DNA of 64,000 nucleotides from the NCBI RefSeq assembly GCF_002303885.1, contig NZ_MRCM01000013.1:104144-168143 (forward strand), in the 5' to 3' direction. Under the pieces are notes generated by a model that searched no databases, was not told the DNA's origin, and was given only the letters and a program-made list of their open reading frames with translations. This document shows positions 18,230 to 27,500 of this stretch, in pieces. The first letter of the stretch is position 1. Each line of letters begins with the position of its first letter. Source of the stretch: Flavobacterium sp. ACN2 (lineage in GTDB: Bacteria; Bacteroidota; Bacteroidia; Flavobacteriales; Flavobacteriaceae). Made by a program: the position numbers and the translations under genes.

Positions 18230-19798
18230 ATGACATTAAATAAATTCAAAAAAACAGCGATATGCTTCTCATTGCTTGCGGCTTTTGGTTGTACAGACAA
18301 TTTTGAGGAGATCAATAAAAATCCTGAAGGTGCTACTACAGAGCAGTTAGAACAGGATTATAACAATATTAAAAGTTTGTTTAAGCCTGCTTTTAGTAGA
18401 ATATATATATCAGATATTACTTGGCAATATCAAATTCAGCAAAGTTTACAAGCTGATGGATGGTCTGGATATATGATTACACCAGTTCCTTTTGGAGATA
18501 CTAATAATTACGATTATGCATTAAATCCTGGATGGAATGGTTATGCTTGGGAAAGAGCTTATGTAGATATTATTGCAAATCTTTATAAAGTTGAACAAAG
18601 AGCTAAAGGTAAATACGATCAGTTTTATGCTTGGTCGTTGATTGTAAAAGTGGTGCAAATGCAACGTATTACAGATATGTACGGACCTGCTGTATATTCT
18701 AAATATGGTGCTGAAGGTTCTGCTCTTTACGATTCTCAAAAGGATATTTATCTTCAAATGTTTAAAGATTTAGATTTTGCAGTTACTGAATTAACTAAAA
18801 GAATCGATGCTGGTGAATCTTCTACTTTTAAAGGAACAGATTTATCTTCTTACGACGGAGATTATGCACAATGGGTTAAGTATGCAAACTCACTTCGTTT
18901 GAGAATGGCAATGAGAATTGTTAAAGTAGATCCTGCATTAGCTAAAACTGAAGCTGAAAAAGCAGTTAATAATTCAATTGGTGTTCTTAAAGTTAATGCT
19001 GATGTAATGAAAGTTAAATCTCCTGTAGATCTTAACGTAATTGACGTAATGAGCCACTCTTGGGTTGGTTTATTCATGGGAGCTGATATGCAGTCTATCT
19101 TAGGAGGTTATCAAGATCCACGTATTTCTAAATATTGGAATACAGCAGAAATTACTCCTGGTCAGTATGCATCTATCAGAAATGGTGTAACGTATCCTTC
19201 TGGAACTACATATGCTAAATTCTCGCAAACAGGACCTAGAACAAAAACTGGAGAAGTTACTTGGATGTCTACTGCAGAGGTTTATTTCCTTAGAGCAGAA
19301 GGTGCTTTAAGAGGTTGGAACATGGGCGGAACAGCTCAAGAGTTTTATGAAGCTGGTATTAGAGCATCTTTCGAGCAGAATGGTGCAGAAGGAGCTTCGT
19401 CTTACGCTTCTGATAATACGAAAAAACCTCTTGATTATGTAGATCCATTATTCCCAGAAAATAATACTCCAGCAGTTTCTAAAATTACTGTTGCATGGGG
19501 AGCTACTAATGAAGAAAATCTGGAGAAAATTATAACTCAAAAATGGATTGCTACATATCCTGATGGACAAGAAGCATGGTCTGAGTTTAGAAGAACAGGT
19601 TACCCTAAACTATTCAGAATTAAAAACAATAAAAGCGGTGGCGTAATTAGCACTGAATTAGGAGTTAGAAGACTTCCTTTTGCTCAGTCTGAAGAAGCAA
19701 GTAACCCTGCAGGTGTTGCATCTGGAGTAACTGCCCTTGGTGGTCCTGATAACGGAGCTACAAGACTTTGGTGGGATGTTGATGCACCTAACTTCTAA
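18230..19798 (+). CDS. SusD-like outer-membrane lipoprotein (SusD/RagB family)
   Basis: A 522-aa surface glycan-binding lipoprotein with lipobox AAFGC (Cys21) and the N-terminal family pattern TDNFEEINKNPEG. The middle contains the helical TPR-like part (for example DGDYAQWVKYANSLRLRMAMR) and AEVYFLRAEGALRGW typical of SusD-like proteins. The C-terminal half has PDGQEAWSEFRRTGYP and RRLPF. It forms the lid over the SusC barrel and binds oligomers. A stem-loop without T-tract at 19831-19862 separates it from nagB. Confidence 0.92.
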   Translation: MTLNKFKKTAICFSLLAAFGCTDNFEEINKNPEGATTEQLEQDYNNIKSLFKPAFSRIYISDITWQYQIQQSLQADGWSGYMITPVPFGDTNNYDYALNPGWNGYAWERAYVDIIANLYKVEQRAKGKYDQFYAWSLIVKVVQMQRITDMYGPAVYSKYGAEGSALYDSQKDIYLQMFKDLDFAVTELTKRIDAGESSTFKGTDLSSYDGDYAQWVKYANSLRLRMAMRIVKVDPALAKTEAEKAVNNSIGVLKVNADVMKVKSPVDLNVIDVMSHSWVGLFMGADMQSILGGYQDPRISKYWNTAEITPGQYASIRNGVTYPSGTTYAKFSQTGPRTKTGEVTWMSTAEVYFLRAEGALRGWNMGGTAQEFYEAGIRASFEQNGAEGASSYASDNTKKPLDYVDPLFPENNTPAVSKITVAWGATNEENLEKIITQKWIATYPDGQEAWSEFRRTGYPKLFRIKNNKSGGVISTELGVRRLPFAQSEEASNPAGVASGVTALGGPDNGATRLWWDVDAPNF

Positions 19799-19830
19799 AA
19801 AAAAATGGAATATTAAGTTTGGTTAGTAGT

Positions 19831-19862
19831 ATGGTATAGATGGCGAAAGCGATCTATACCAT
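19831..19862 (+). other. Intra-operon RNA hairpin with GAAA tetraloop
   Basis: Arms ATGGTATAGAT and ATCTATACCAT pair over 11 bp, then a G-G mismatch, two GC pairs and a GAAA loop. No T-run follows, so it is not a standard terminator. It lies 32 nt after susD and 41 nt before nagB. Such structures often protect upstream mRNA ends, which would favour susCD transcripts over nagB. Confidence 0.75.
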
Positions 19863-19903
19863 TCTTAAAACCAAAATGGTAATTACTACAAAAAAGAAAA
19901 GAA

Positions 19904-21841
19904 ATGAAAAGTGCTTTAGAAATAAAACCTGATATTAGTTACAAAAGCGCGGGAAAATTTGAAGAAACTCGATTTGAGAAAATTCATATTGAAATCTTTA
20001 AAGGCTCGATTGATGCTTCTGTAATTGTAGCCCAGGAAATTGCGCAGCTAATTAGGTCTAAGCAGGAGAAAAATAAATCTTGTGTTTTAGGTCTGGCAAC
20101 AGGTTCTTCTCCTATCAAAGTTTATGAGGAACTAGTGAGAATGCACAGAGAAGAAGGACTTAGTTTTAGCAATGTAATCACCTTTAATTTGGACGAATAT
20201 TATCCAATGACTAAGGAGAACAATCAGAGCTATCATTATTTCATGCATGAGCATCTTTTTAATCACATTGATATCAAATCTGAAAATATTAATATTCCTG
20301 ACGGTACAGTAGCAATTGAGGAAATCAATCAATATTGTATCGATTATGAAATGAATATTAAAAATGCAGGTGGACTTGATTTTCAATTGCTTGGAATTGG
20401 TAGAACAGGACACGTTGGATTTAACGAGCCAGGTTCGCATATCAATTCAGGAACAAGAATTATTACCTTAGATCACATCACTAGAGTCGATGCTTCATCT
20501 GCTTTTAATGGTATCGATAATGTGCCGAAACGTGCCATAACAATGGGGGTTTCAACCATCATGAGGTCAAAACGTATTGTTTTGATGGCTTGGGGGCAAA
20601 ATAAAGCAGATATTATAAAAAGAACAGTTCAAGGCGATATCAGTTCAGAAATTCCAGCAACATTTTTACAGAATCATCCAAACGCAACTTTTGTTTTAGA
20701 TCAGTCGGCAGCTTCAGAGTTAACCCGTTTCAAAACGCCTTGGTTAGTTGGAGAATGTCTTTGGACTCCTGAATTAAAAAGTAAAGCGATTGTTTGGTTG
20801 TGTCAAAAAACAAAACAATCTATTCTGAAATTGACAGACCGTGATTATAACAATAACGGAATGTCTGATCTTTTGGCTCAAGAAGGTTCTGCTTATGATA
20901 TGAATATTAATATGTTCAATATTTTGCAGCACACGATTACCGGATGGCCAGGAGGAAAACCAAACACAGATGATTCATTTCGTCCAGAAAGGGCAAATCC
21001 GGCAAAAAAGAGAATTATTCTTTTTAGTCCGCACCCAGACGATGATGTAATTTCTATGGGAGGAACATTTTCGAAGTTAATCAAACAAGGACACGATGTT
21101 CACGTAGTGTACCAGACCTCTGGAAATATTGCGGTTTCAGATGATGAAGCTTTAAAATTTGCAGAAGTTGCCAGTGATTTTATCGGAAATGAAAAATCAG
21201 ATATCAATTTCAAATCAGTAATCGAATTTCTAAATAATAAATCTGAAAATCAGATCGATTCTTTAGAAGTAAGAAAATTAAAAGGATTGATTAGAAGAAG
21301 AGAATCTTACGGAGCAACAAGATATATTGGACTGAAAGATGAAAATACACACTTTTTAGATCTTCCTTTTTATGAAACGGGGCAAGTTAAAAAGAATCCG
21401 TTAGGGCCAGAAGATATTGCTATTGTAAAAAATATTATTTCAAAAATAAAACCACATCAAGTTTTTGCTGCTGGAGATCTTGCCGATCCGCACGGAACAC
21501 ATGAGGTTTGTTTAAATGCCATTTTTGCCGCTTTAAAAGAACTTAAACCAGAACCGTACATGGATGACTGTTGGTTATGGCTGTATAGAGGAGCTTGGCA
21601 CGAATGGGATATTCACGAAATTGATATGGCAGTTCCATTAAGCCCATCAGAGGTTTTGTTGAAACGCCATGCTATTTTACACCATCAGTCTCAAAAAGAC
21701 AGGGTGATGTTTCAAGGTAATGACTCTCGTGAATTTTGGGTTAGGGCAGAAGATCGAAATAAAAACACAGCCATCTTATATGATGAATTAGGTTTGGCTG
21801 AATATGAAGCGATCGAAGCTTTTAAACGTTTTGATTACTAA
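19904..21841 (+). CDS. nagB: Glucosamine-6-phosphate deaminase fused to PIG-L/LmbE-like domain
   Basis: A 645-aa two-domain cytoplasmic protein. Residues about 25-290 are NagB-like (GLATGSSPIKVYEEL; active-site LDEYY with Asp97; GIGRTGHVGFNEPGS with His170 and Glu175), converting GlcN-6-P to Fru-6-P plus ammonia. Residues about 368-620 are PIG-L/LmbE-like, with zinc motif HPDDD starting at His377 and a second motif DPHGTHE near 530; such enzymes are Zn deacetylases. The residue matching E. coli Asp141 of the D-H-E triad is Thr168. The fusion could couple deacetylation and deamination of amino sugars, but activity of the second domain is unproven. It follows susD in the chitin operon. Confidence 0.88.
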   Translation: MKSALEIKPDISYKSAGKFEETRFEKIHIEIFKGSIDASVIVAQEIAQLIRSKQEKNKSCVLGLATGSSPIKVYEELVRMHREEGLSFSNVITFNLDEYYPMTKENNQSYHYFMHEHLFNHIDIKSENINIPDGTVAIEEINQYCIDYEMNIKNAGGLDFQLLGIGRTGHVGFNEPGSHINSGTRIITLDHITRVDASSAFNGIDNVPKRAITMGVSTIMRSKRIVLMAWGQNKADIIKRTVQGDISSEIPATFLQNHPNATFVLDQSAASELTRFKTPWLVGECLWTPELKSKAIVWLCQKTKQSILKLTDRDYNNNGMSDLLAQEGSAYDMNINMFNILQHTITGWPGGKPNTDDSFRPERANPAKKRIILFSPHPDDDVISMGGTFSKLIKQGHDVHVVYQTSGNIAVSDDEALKFAEVASDFIGNEKSDINFKSVIEFLNNKSENQIDSLEVRKLKGLIRRRESYGATRYIGLKDENTHFLDLPFYETGQVKKNPLGPEDIAIVKNIISKIKPHQVFAAGDLADPHGTHEVCLNAIFAALKELKPEPYMDDCWLWLYRGAWHEWDIHEIDMAVPLSPSEVLLKRHAILHHQSQKDRVMFQGNDSREFWVRAEDRNKNTAILYDELGLAEYEAIEAFKRFDY

Positions 21842-21994
21842 AAATTTTTTCCGATTCATTTTAGAATGAATCAAATAGCAAAATTCAGATTGATCTCATA
21901 GCAAAGTGAGGTAAAAGCTGAAATCATTCTGAGTTTTGTTTTTTTTATAAATTTAGGATACTTATAAAAAGCTATCCAACCAAAAAAAAGAAAA

Positions 21995-24061
21995 ATGAAA
22001 TATCTATTTGTACTATTATTTGCAGGTTTAACAGCAGGTGCTCAAGTCCAGAAGGAGCAGCTAAATCTTATGCCTTGGCCTCAGAATGTTGTTATTAATG
22101 AAGGTAATTTTAATTTAACTAAAAATTTTAAAGTAAACATTACAGGAAATCCAAACGCTAGAATATTTGGAGGAGTAACTCGTTTTTTGCGCCGCTTAGA
22201 TGGTAGAACAGGTATATTTTTCGAACAAGGTTTTATTGAAAAACTAAATGAAGTTCCAAATGCAGAATTGCAGATCAATTGCACTAAAAGCGGTAAAATT
22301 GGTTTGTACGAAGATGAAAGTTATCATTTAGATATTACTTCTAATAAAATAACAATAAACGCTTCAAGCGATTTAGGAGCTTTACATGGTTTGGAGACAT
22401 TGTTGCAGATGCTTCAAAACAATTCAAAATCTTTTTATTTTCCAGTTTCCAAAATTTCAGATTTCCCAAGATTTACTTGGAGAGGTTTAATGATAGATGT
22501 TTCAAGACATTTTCAGCCAATTGACGTAATTAAAAGAAATATTGATGCATTGGCAGCGATGAAAATGAATGTTTTTCACTGGCATTTGGTTGATGATCAA
22601 GGTTGGAGAATTGAAATGAAAAAACATCCAAAGTTTACTCAATTAGCTTCGGATGGAATGTATTATACACAAGAGGAAATTAAAAATATCGTAAAATATG
22701 CCGATGAGCGCGGTATTTTAATTGTTCCAGAAATAGATGTTCCAGGTCACGGATCTGCAATTTTAACGGCTTATCCAGAAATTGGCAGTAAAGTAATCAC
22801 GCTGACAGGAGGAACATCCGAAAAAAATATTCAAGGTACAGCAATTGCTACCTATGGAATTGAAAGAAATGCGGGTATTTTTTCGCCAACATTAGATCCT
22901 TCAAATCCTAAAACATATCAATTATTAAGTGAAGTTTTTGATGAGGTTTGTCCATTATTTCCAGGCGCTTATTTCCATATTGGGGGAGATGAAAACGAAG
23001 GAAAAGATTGGGATGCAAATCCGAAGATTCAAGAATTCAAAAAGAAACATAACTTAAAAACCAACCACGAATTACAAACTTATTTTACCATGCAATTGGC
23101 ACCGATGTTAAAAAAGCACGGAAAACAATTGATGGGTTGGGAAGAAATCTTGACAAAAGATTTATCTAAAGAAGCTATTGTACATTCTTGGAGAGGTCCA
23201 AATGAAGGAATGCCAGCAGGACAATCTTTAGTAGATGCTGTTAAAAAAGGATACAAAACCGTTCTTTCAAATGGCTATTATATAGATCTAATGTACCCAA
23301 TAGCAAGTCATTATTTAAATGATCCGATGCCAAAAGGAGCTAATTTAACTAGCGATGAGAAAGCAAGAATCTTGGGTGGAGAAGCTACAATGTGGACAGA
23401 ATTGGCTACACCAACCACGATAGATTCTAGAGTTTGGCCAAGAACAGCTGCTATTGCTGAAAGATTGTGGTCTGCAGAAGATGTAGTGGATGTAGAAAAT
23501 ATGCGCAAACGTTTAGAACAGATCTCTTTCAGATTAGAAGAGTTAGGCATTACGCACATTCGCAACAAAGATGTTATTTTAAGAAATATTGCCAACAATC
23601 AAAACATTCAGTCGCTTGAAGAATTTTCTAAAGTTAGCGAGCCTTTAAAAGGATATACTCGTAACAAAGGAGGAACAGAGTACCAGATGTATTCTCCGTT
23701 TACCTTGTTTGCAGATGCATGCGGACCAGATGCAAAAGATGCACTTGCGTTTGATGCTGCAGTAAATCAATATTTAGCAAATAAATCGGCTGATAATAAA
23801 GCAAAAGTAACAGCATTTTTTAATAAATGGATTACTGTAAATAAAGACTTAACAGCGCTAAGTGCCAATGCGCCATTAGTGCAGCCAATTTTGCCTTTGT
23901 CAAAAAAATTAAGTGATGCATCACAAGAATTATTGCTTGTATTAGATAATAAATCGACTTTAAAACCAGCAGATTTAAAAAGTCTAATAGAGCAATGCAA
24001 TACAAAAGATCATGCTGACGTAGAATTGTCAGTTTATGAGAGTTTAAAGAAACTAATATAA
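21995..24061 (+). CDS. Beta-N-acetylhexosaminidase, glycoside hydrolase family 20
   Basis: A 688-aa exported enzyme with a signal peptide (MKYLFVLLFAGLTAGAQ). Residues about 20-150 form the GH20b domain, followed by the catalytic barrel (about 155-510): FTWRGLMIDVSRHFQPI, FHWHLVDDQGWRIE, PEIDVPGHGSA, and catalytic Asp332-Glu333 in HIGGDEN, the pair used for substrate-assisted catalysis. The product GlcNAc would be taken up by the permease encoded at 11518. No lipobox or T9SS tail is seen, so it is probably periplasmic. The C-terminal region (about 520-688) is helical and unrecognised. Confidence 0.92.
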   Translation: MKYLFVLLFAGLTAGAQVQKEQLNLMPWPQNVVINEGNFNLTKNFKVNITGNPNARIFGGVTRFLRRLDGRTGIFFEQGFIEKLNEVPNAELQINCTKSGKIGLYEDESYHLDITSNKITINASSDLGALHGLETLLQMLQNNSKSFYFPVSKISDFPRFTWRGLMIDVSRHFQPIDVIKRNIDALAAMKMNVFHWHLVDDQGWRIEMKKHPKFTQLASDGMYYTQEEIKNIVKYADERGILIVPEIDVPGHGSAILTAYPEIGSKVITLTGGTSEKNIQGTAIATYGIERNAGIFSPTLDPSNPKTYQLLSEVFDEVCPLFPGAYFHIGGDENEGKDWDANPKIQEFKKKHNLKTNHELQTYFTMQLAPMLKKHGKQLMGWEEILTKDLSKEAIVHSWRGPNEGMPAGQSLVDAVKKGYKTVLSNGYYIDLMYPIASHYLNDPMPKGANLTSDEKARILGGEATMWTELATPTTIDSRVWPRTAAIAERLWSAEDVVDVENMRKRLEQISFRLEELGITHIRNKDVILRNIANNQNIQSLEEFSKVSEPLKGYTRNKGGTEYQMYSPFTLFADACGPDAKDALAFDAAVNQYLANKSADNKAKVTAFFNKWITVNKDLTALSANAPLVQPILPLSKKLSDASQELLLVLDNKSTLKPADLKSLIEQCNTKDHADVELSVYESLKKLI

Positions 24062-24530
24062 ATTTTGGTTGAGTTAGTGTTTTAGAGTTACATTAATCAG
24101 GCTTTTAATTATCTCTGCCGGAGTTCCACGGTAGAGATAGTTATAGCCAAAATTTCAGAAGTAAGCAGCACTTAACTTAATTCAATAATAAAAATATAAG
24201 CCATGAGACTAGTATTAACCTTTAAAACCAAATAGAAGAATAAGAATACCACAAAACATGACAAAAAACGAGAGTATAGATTGATGATTAGTCCCAAATT
24301 TATCATTTGTATTTAAGATTAATTTTTAGAATTATAAATAAATATCAATCACTGCTATTTACTAATGATTATGAATGAATCAGTAATAGTAATATTTATC
24401 TATAGAATGTAATTTGAGTTTATTTCCAATCGACCGCGGGGTTCCAATCTGCAGTTGAGCGAAACCCAGAAGATTTTAAAAGCTTCTGTGGCCCAATTAT
24501 TTATTTTCTATTAACTAATATTTATTAACT
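24062..24530 (+). other. 469-bp GH20-chiA intergenic region with RNA hairpins
   Basis: No gene is visible. A stem-loop lies at 24110-24139 (TATCTCTGCCG / CGGTAGAGATA, 11 bp with one wobble, 8-nt loop, no T-run). Close to chiA, CAGAAG (24467-24472) pairs with CTTCTG (24483-24488), next to GGG/CCC stretches at 24438 and 24465. No exact TAnnTTTG was found, so chiA may be read from the operon or from a variant promoter. A 10-codon frame at 24201 looks like chance. Confidence 0.55.
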
Positions 24531-27500
24531 ATGAAACATTATTACAGATTGCTCTTTTTGTTATTGTTTCCCTTACTAGCGTTGGCTCAACCAGCTCACG
24601 GAAAAAAAGTAGTGGGGTATTATGCGCAATGGTCTATCTATGCTAGGGATTTTAATGTTCCTAAAATTGATGGAAGTAAAATAACGCATTTAAATTATTC
24701 TTTTTATGGCACAACTTATGATCCTGCCCATCCAGAGAATACCAAATTAAAATGTTTAGATACTTATGCTGATTATGAGCATATGGAAGGTGGCATTCCG
24801 TGGGATGCTCCAGTAAAAGGAAACTTTTATGATTTAATGAAATTAAAAGAAAAGTATCCGCATTTAAAAATTTTAATTTCTGTTGGAGGCTGGACAAAAG
24901 GACAAGATCTTTCTCCAATTGCTGCAAGTCCTGTAGCAAGGGCAGCTTTAGCAGCAGATATGGCAAACTTTATTACTACTTATCCTTTTATTGACGGTTT
25001 TGATATCGATTGGGAATATCCTCTTTCGGGTGGAACTGACGGTACAGAAATAGTAAATGGTGCGCCTGTTCCTCCGCAAAAATACAGTCCAGACGATAAT
25101 AAAAATTTAGTGCTTTTATTGAAAGCAATGCGTCAGGCAATGCCAAATAAATTGGTTACCATTGCTGCTGGAAACAATGTTAGAAACGTTGCTAAACAGT
25201 ATTTAGGGCCAAACAACAGAGCGCAGTATGGCATGAGCGAAGATATTTCGACTTACTGTGATTATATTACCTATTTCGGATATGATTTTGGAGGAAACTG
25301 GTATGATAAAACCTGCTATAATGCTCCTTTATATGCAAGTGGGAACACTAATGATCCGTTGTATGGCGCAACGCAATCAGAATCATTAGACGAATTAACC
25401 AATCAATATCTAAACGTAATTGGTTTTCCTGCGAATAAATTAATCATGGGATTGCCTTTCTACGGAAAAAAATTCGATAACGTTGCTGCAAATTCGACAA
25501 ATGGATTATTTGTTTCAGCACCAAGATATATCGTTCCCGGATGTACAAATCCGCAAAACCCAACCGGAACATGGGATGGTTCAGGAGCTTGTGAAAAATC
25601 TGGAAGTATCGAAATCTGTGATTTAGTTGGAAATCCAGTTACCAATTCGCATGCTTATTTAGATCCAAATACGATGATGGTAACGCCATCTGCGGCTTCG
25701 GCAGGATGGGTACGTTATTTTGATAATACTACAAAAGTTCCTTATTTATATAATGCTACTAGAAAAGAGTTTATTTCTTATGAAGATAAACAGTCAATGG
25801 ACTTAAAAGTGCAGTATATAAAATCGAAAAACTTAGCAGGAGGTATGATTTGGGAATTATCTCAAGATACCAGAGGTGCAATTCCTAATTCATTATTAAA
25901 CCAAGTGGATGCTTCTTTCGGCAGTGTTGTTCCAGGAACAGTAAGTATTTCTGGTTCTGTAAAAAACGGATCGACTTTGGTTACCAATGTTACTGTCGAA
26001 TTGCGTAATGCATCTAATGTCGTTATCCAGACAGTAGTTTCTCAAACAGGAAACTTTGCATTCAATAATTTAACTTCAGGACAAAACTATTCGCTTACAG
26101 CATTAAAAGCGAGTTATACCTTTGTTCCAGTATCGTTAAATAATGTAACGGTAAATCAGACGGCAGTTGTAATTAACGGAACACAGCCAACCTATACCGT
26201 AAGCGGAACAATTGTAGACGGAAGTGGTCCCGTTTCTGGTGTAACCGTTTCAGCAGTTTCAGGAAGCACAACTTTAACAGCAGTTTCAAATGCAAGTGGC
26301 GCTTACAGCGTTGCAGGTTTAACAGCAGGTTTAAACTTCACGGTTACAGCTTCAAAATCTGGATTTTCTTATACTCCAGCTTCAACAGTTTACAATGCAA
26401 TTGATGCCAACAAGACGTTGAATTTCACTCAAGGCGTAGCAGTTGTAACATACACTGTAAGCGGAACAGTTCTTAACGGAAGTACAGCAGTTTCTGGCGT
26501 AACGATTACAGCAGCTTCTACAGCAGGAAATGTTACGGCAACAACTAATTCAACTGGGGCATATTCATTAACTTTAGCTTCTGGCGGAAATTATACTGTA
26601 ACTGCAGCTTTAACAGGACAGACATTTACACCGGCGTCGACAGTTTATTCTAATTTGAATGCCAATAAAACATTAAACTTTGCTCAGGATGTTGTAACGA
26701 CTTCAAGTAAAATTAGCGGAACAGTTAAAAACGGAACAACTCCAGTTTCAGGAGCCAAAGTAGAATTGGTTTTACCTTGGACAGATAATGCACATCCGTG
26801 GAAAAGTGTTCTGGCAACAACAGATGCACAAGGAAAATACAGTTTTGATAATTCTGTTATAGACGGTTATACAACCATTACAAGTTTAAAACTAAATACT
26901 TGGTCAAACGGAGAAGTTAATTATTATCCAAATAATCTAGCCAACTTTGCAGTTCCTGCAAGTCCAACAACGTACAACTTCAATACAAGTTCAACGGCTA
27001 GAGTAGCATTAGCTGCAGCTACAAACTTAATCAGCGGAACGGTGAAAAACGGTTCAACGCCTGTGGCAAATGCAAAAGTAGAAATTGTTTTACCATGGAC
27101 AGATAACACGCACAACTGGAAAAGCGTTCTGGCAACAACAGATGCATCAGGAAATTACGCTTTTGATGATTCAGTTGTAGCGGGTTATACACAAATTTTA
27201 AGTTTGAAATTAAATTCATGGCAAAATGGAGAAGTAGCTTATTATCCAAATAATCTAGCAAACTTTGCTGTTCCAACAGCGCCAACAGTTTATAATTTCA
27301 ATACACAAACAACGGTTGTAACTAAGCCAGTGGTTGCTATTACAGCACCAACAGCTTCGGCGATTGCTATAAATTTAGGTTCGGCAATTAACTTTGTTGC
27401 CAGTGTTGGATTAAGCGCTACAGATGCCACTACAATTTCATCTGTTGTATTTAGTTTAGACGGACAAAGCATAAGCGCTACAAATTCTTCAGGAACTTAT

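Noticed and set aside
24201..24233. A 10-codon frame (MRLVLTFKTK) upstream of chiA as a leader peptide
   Set aside because: No repeated codon pattern, no terminator/antiterminator pair and no ribosome-binding signal.
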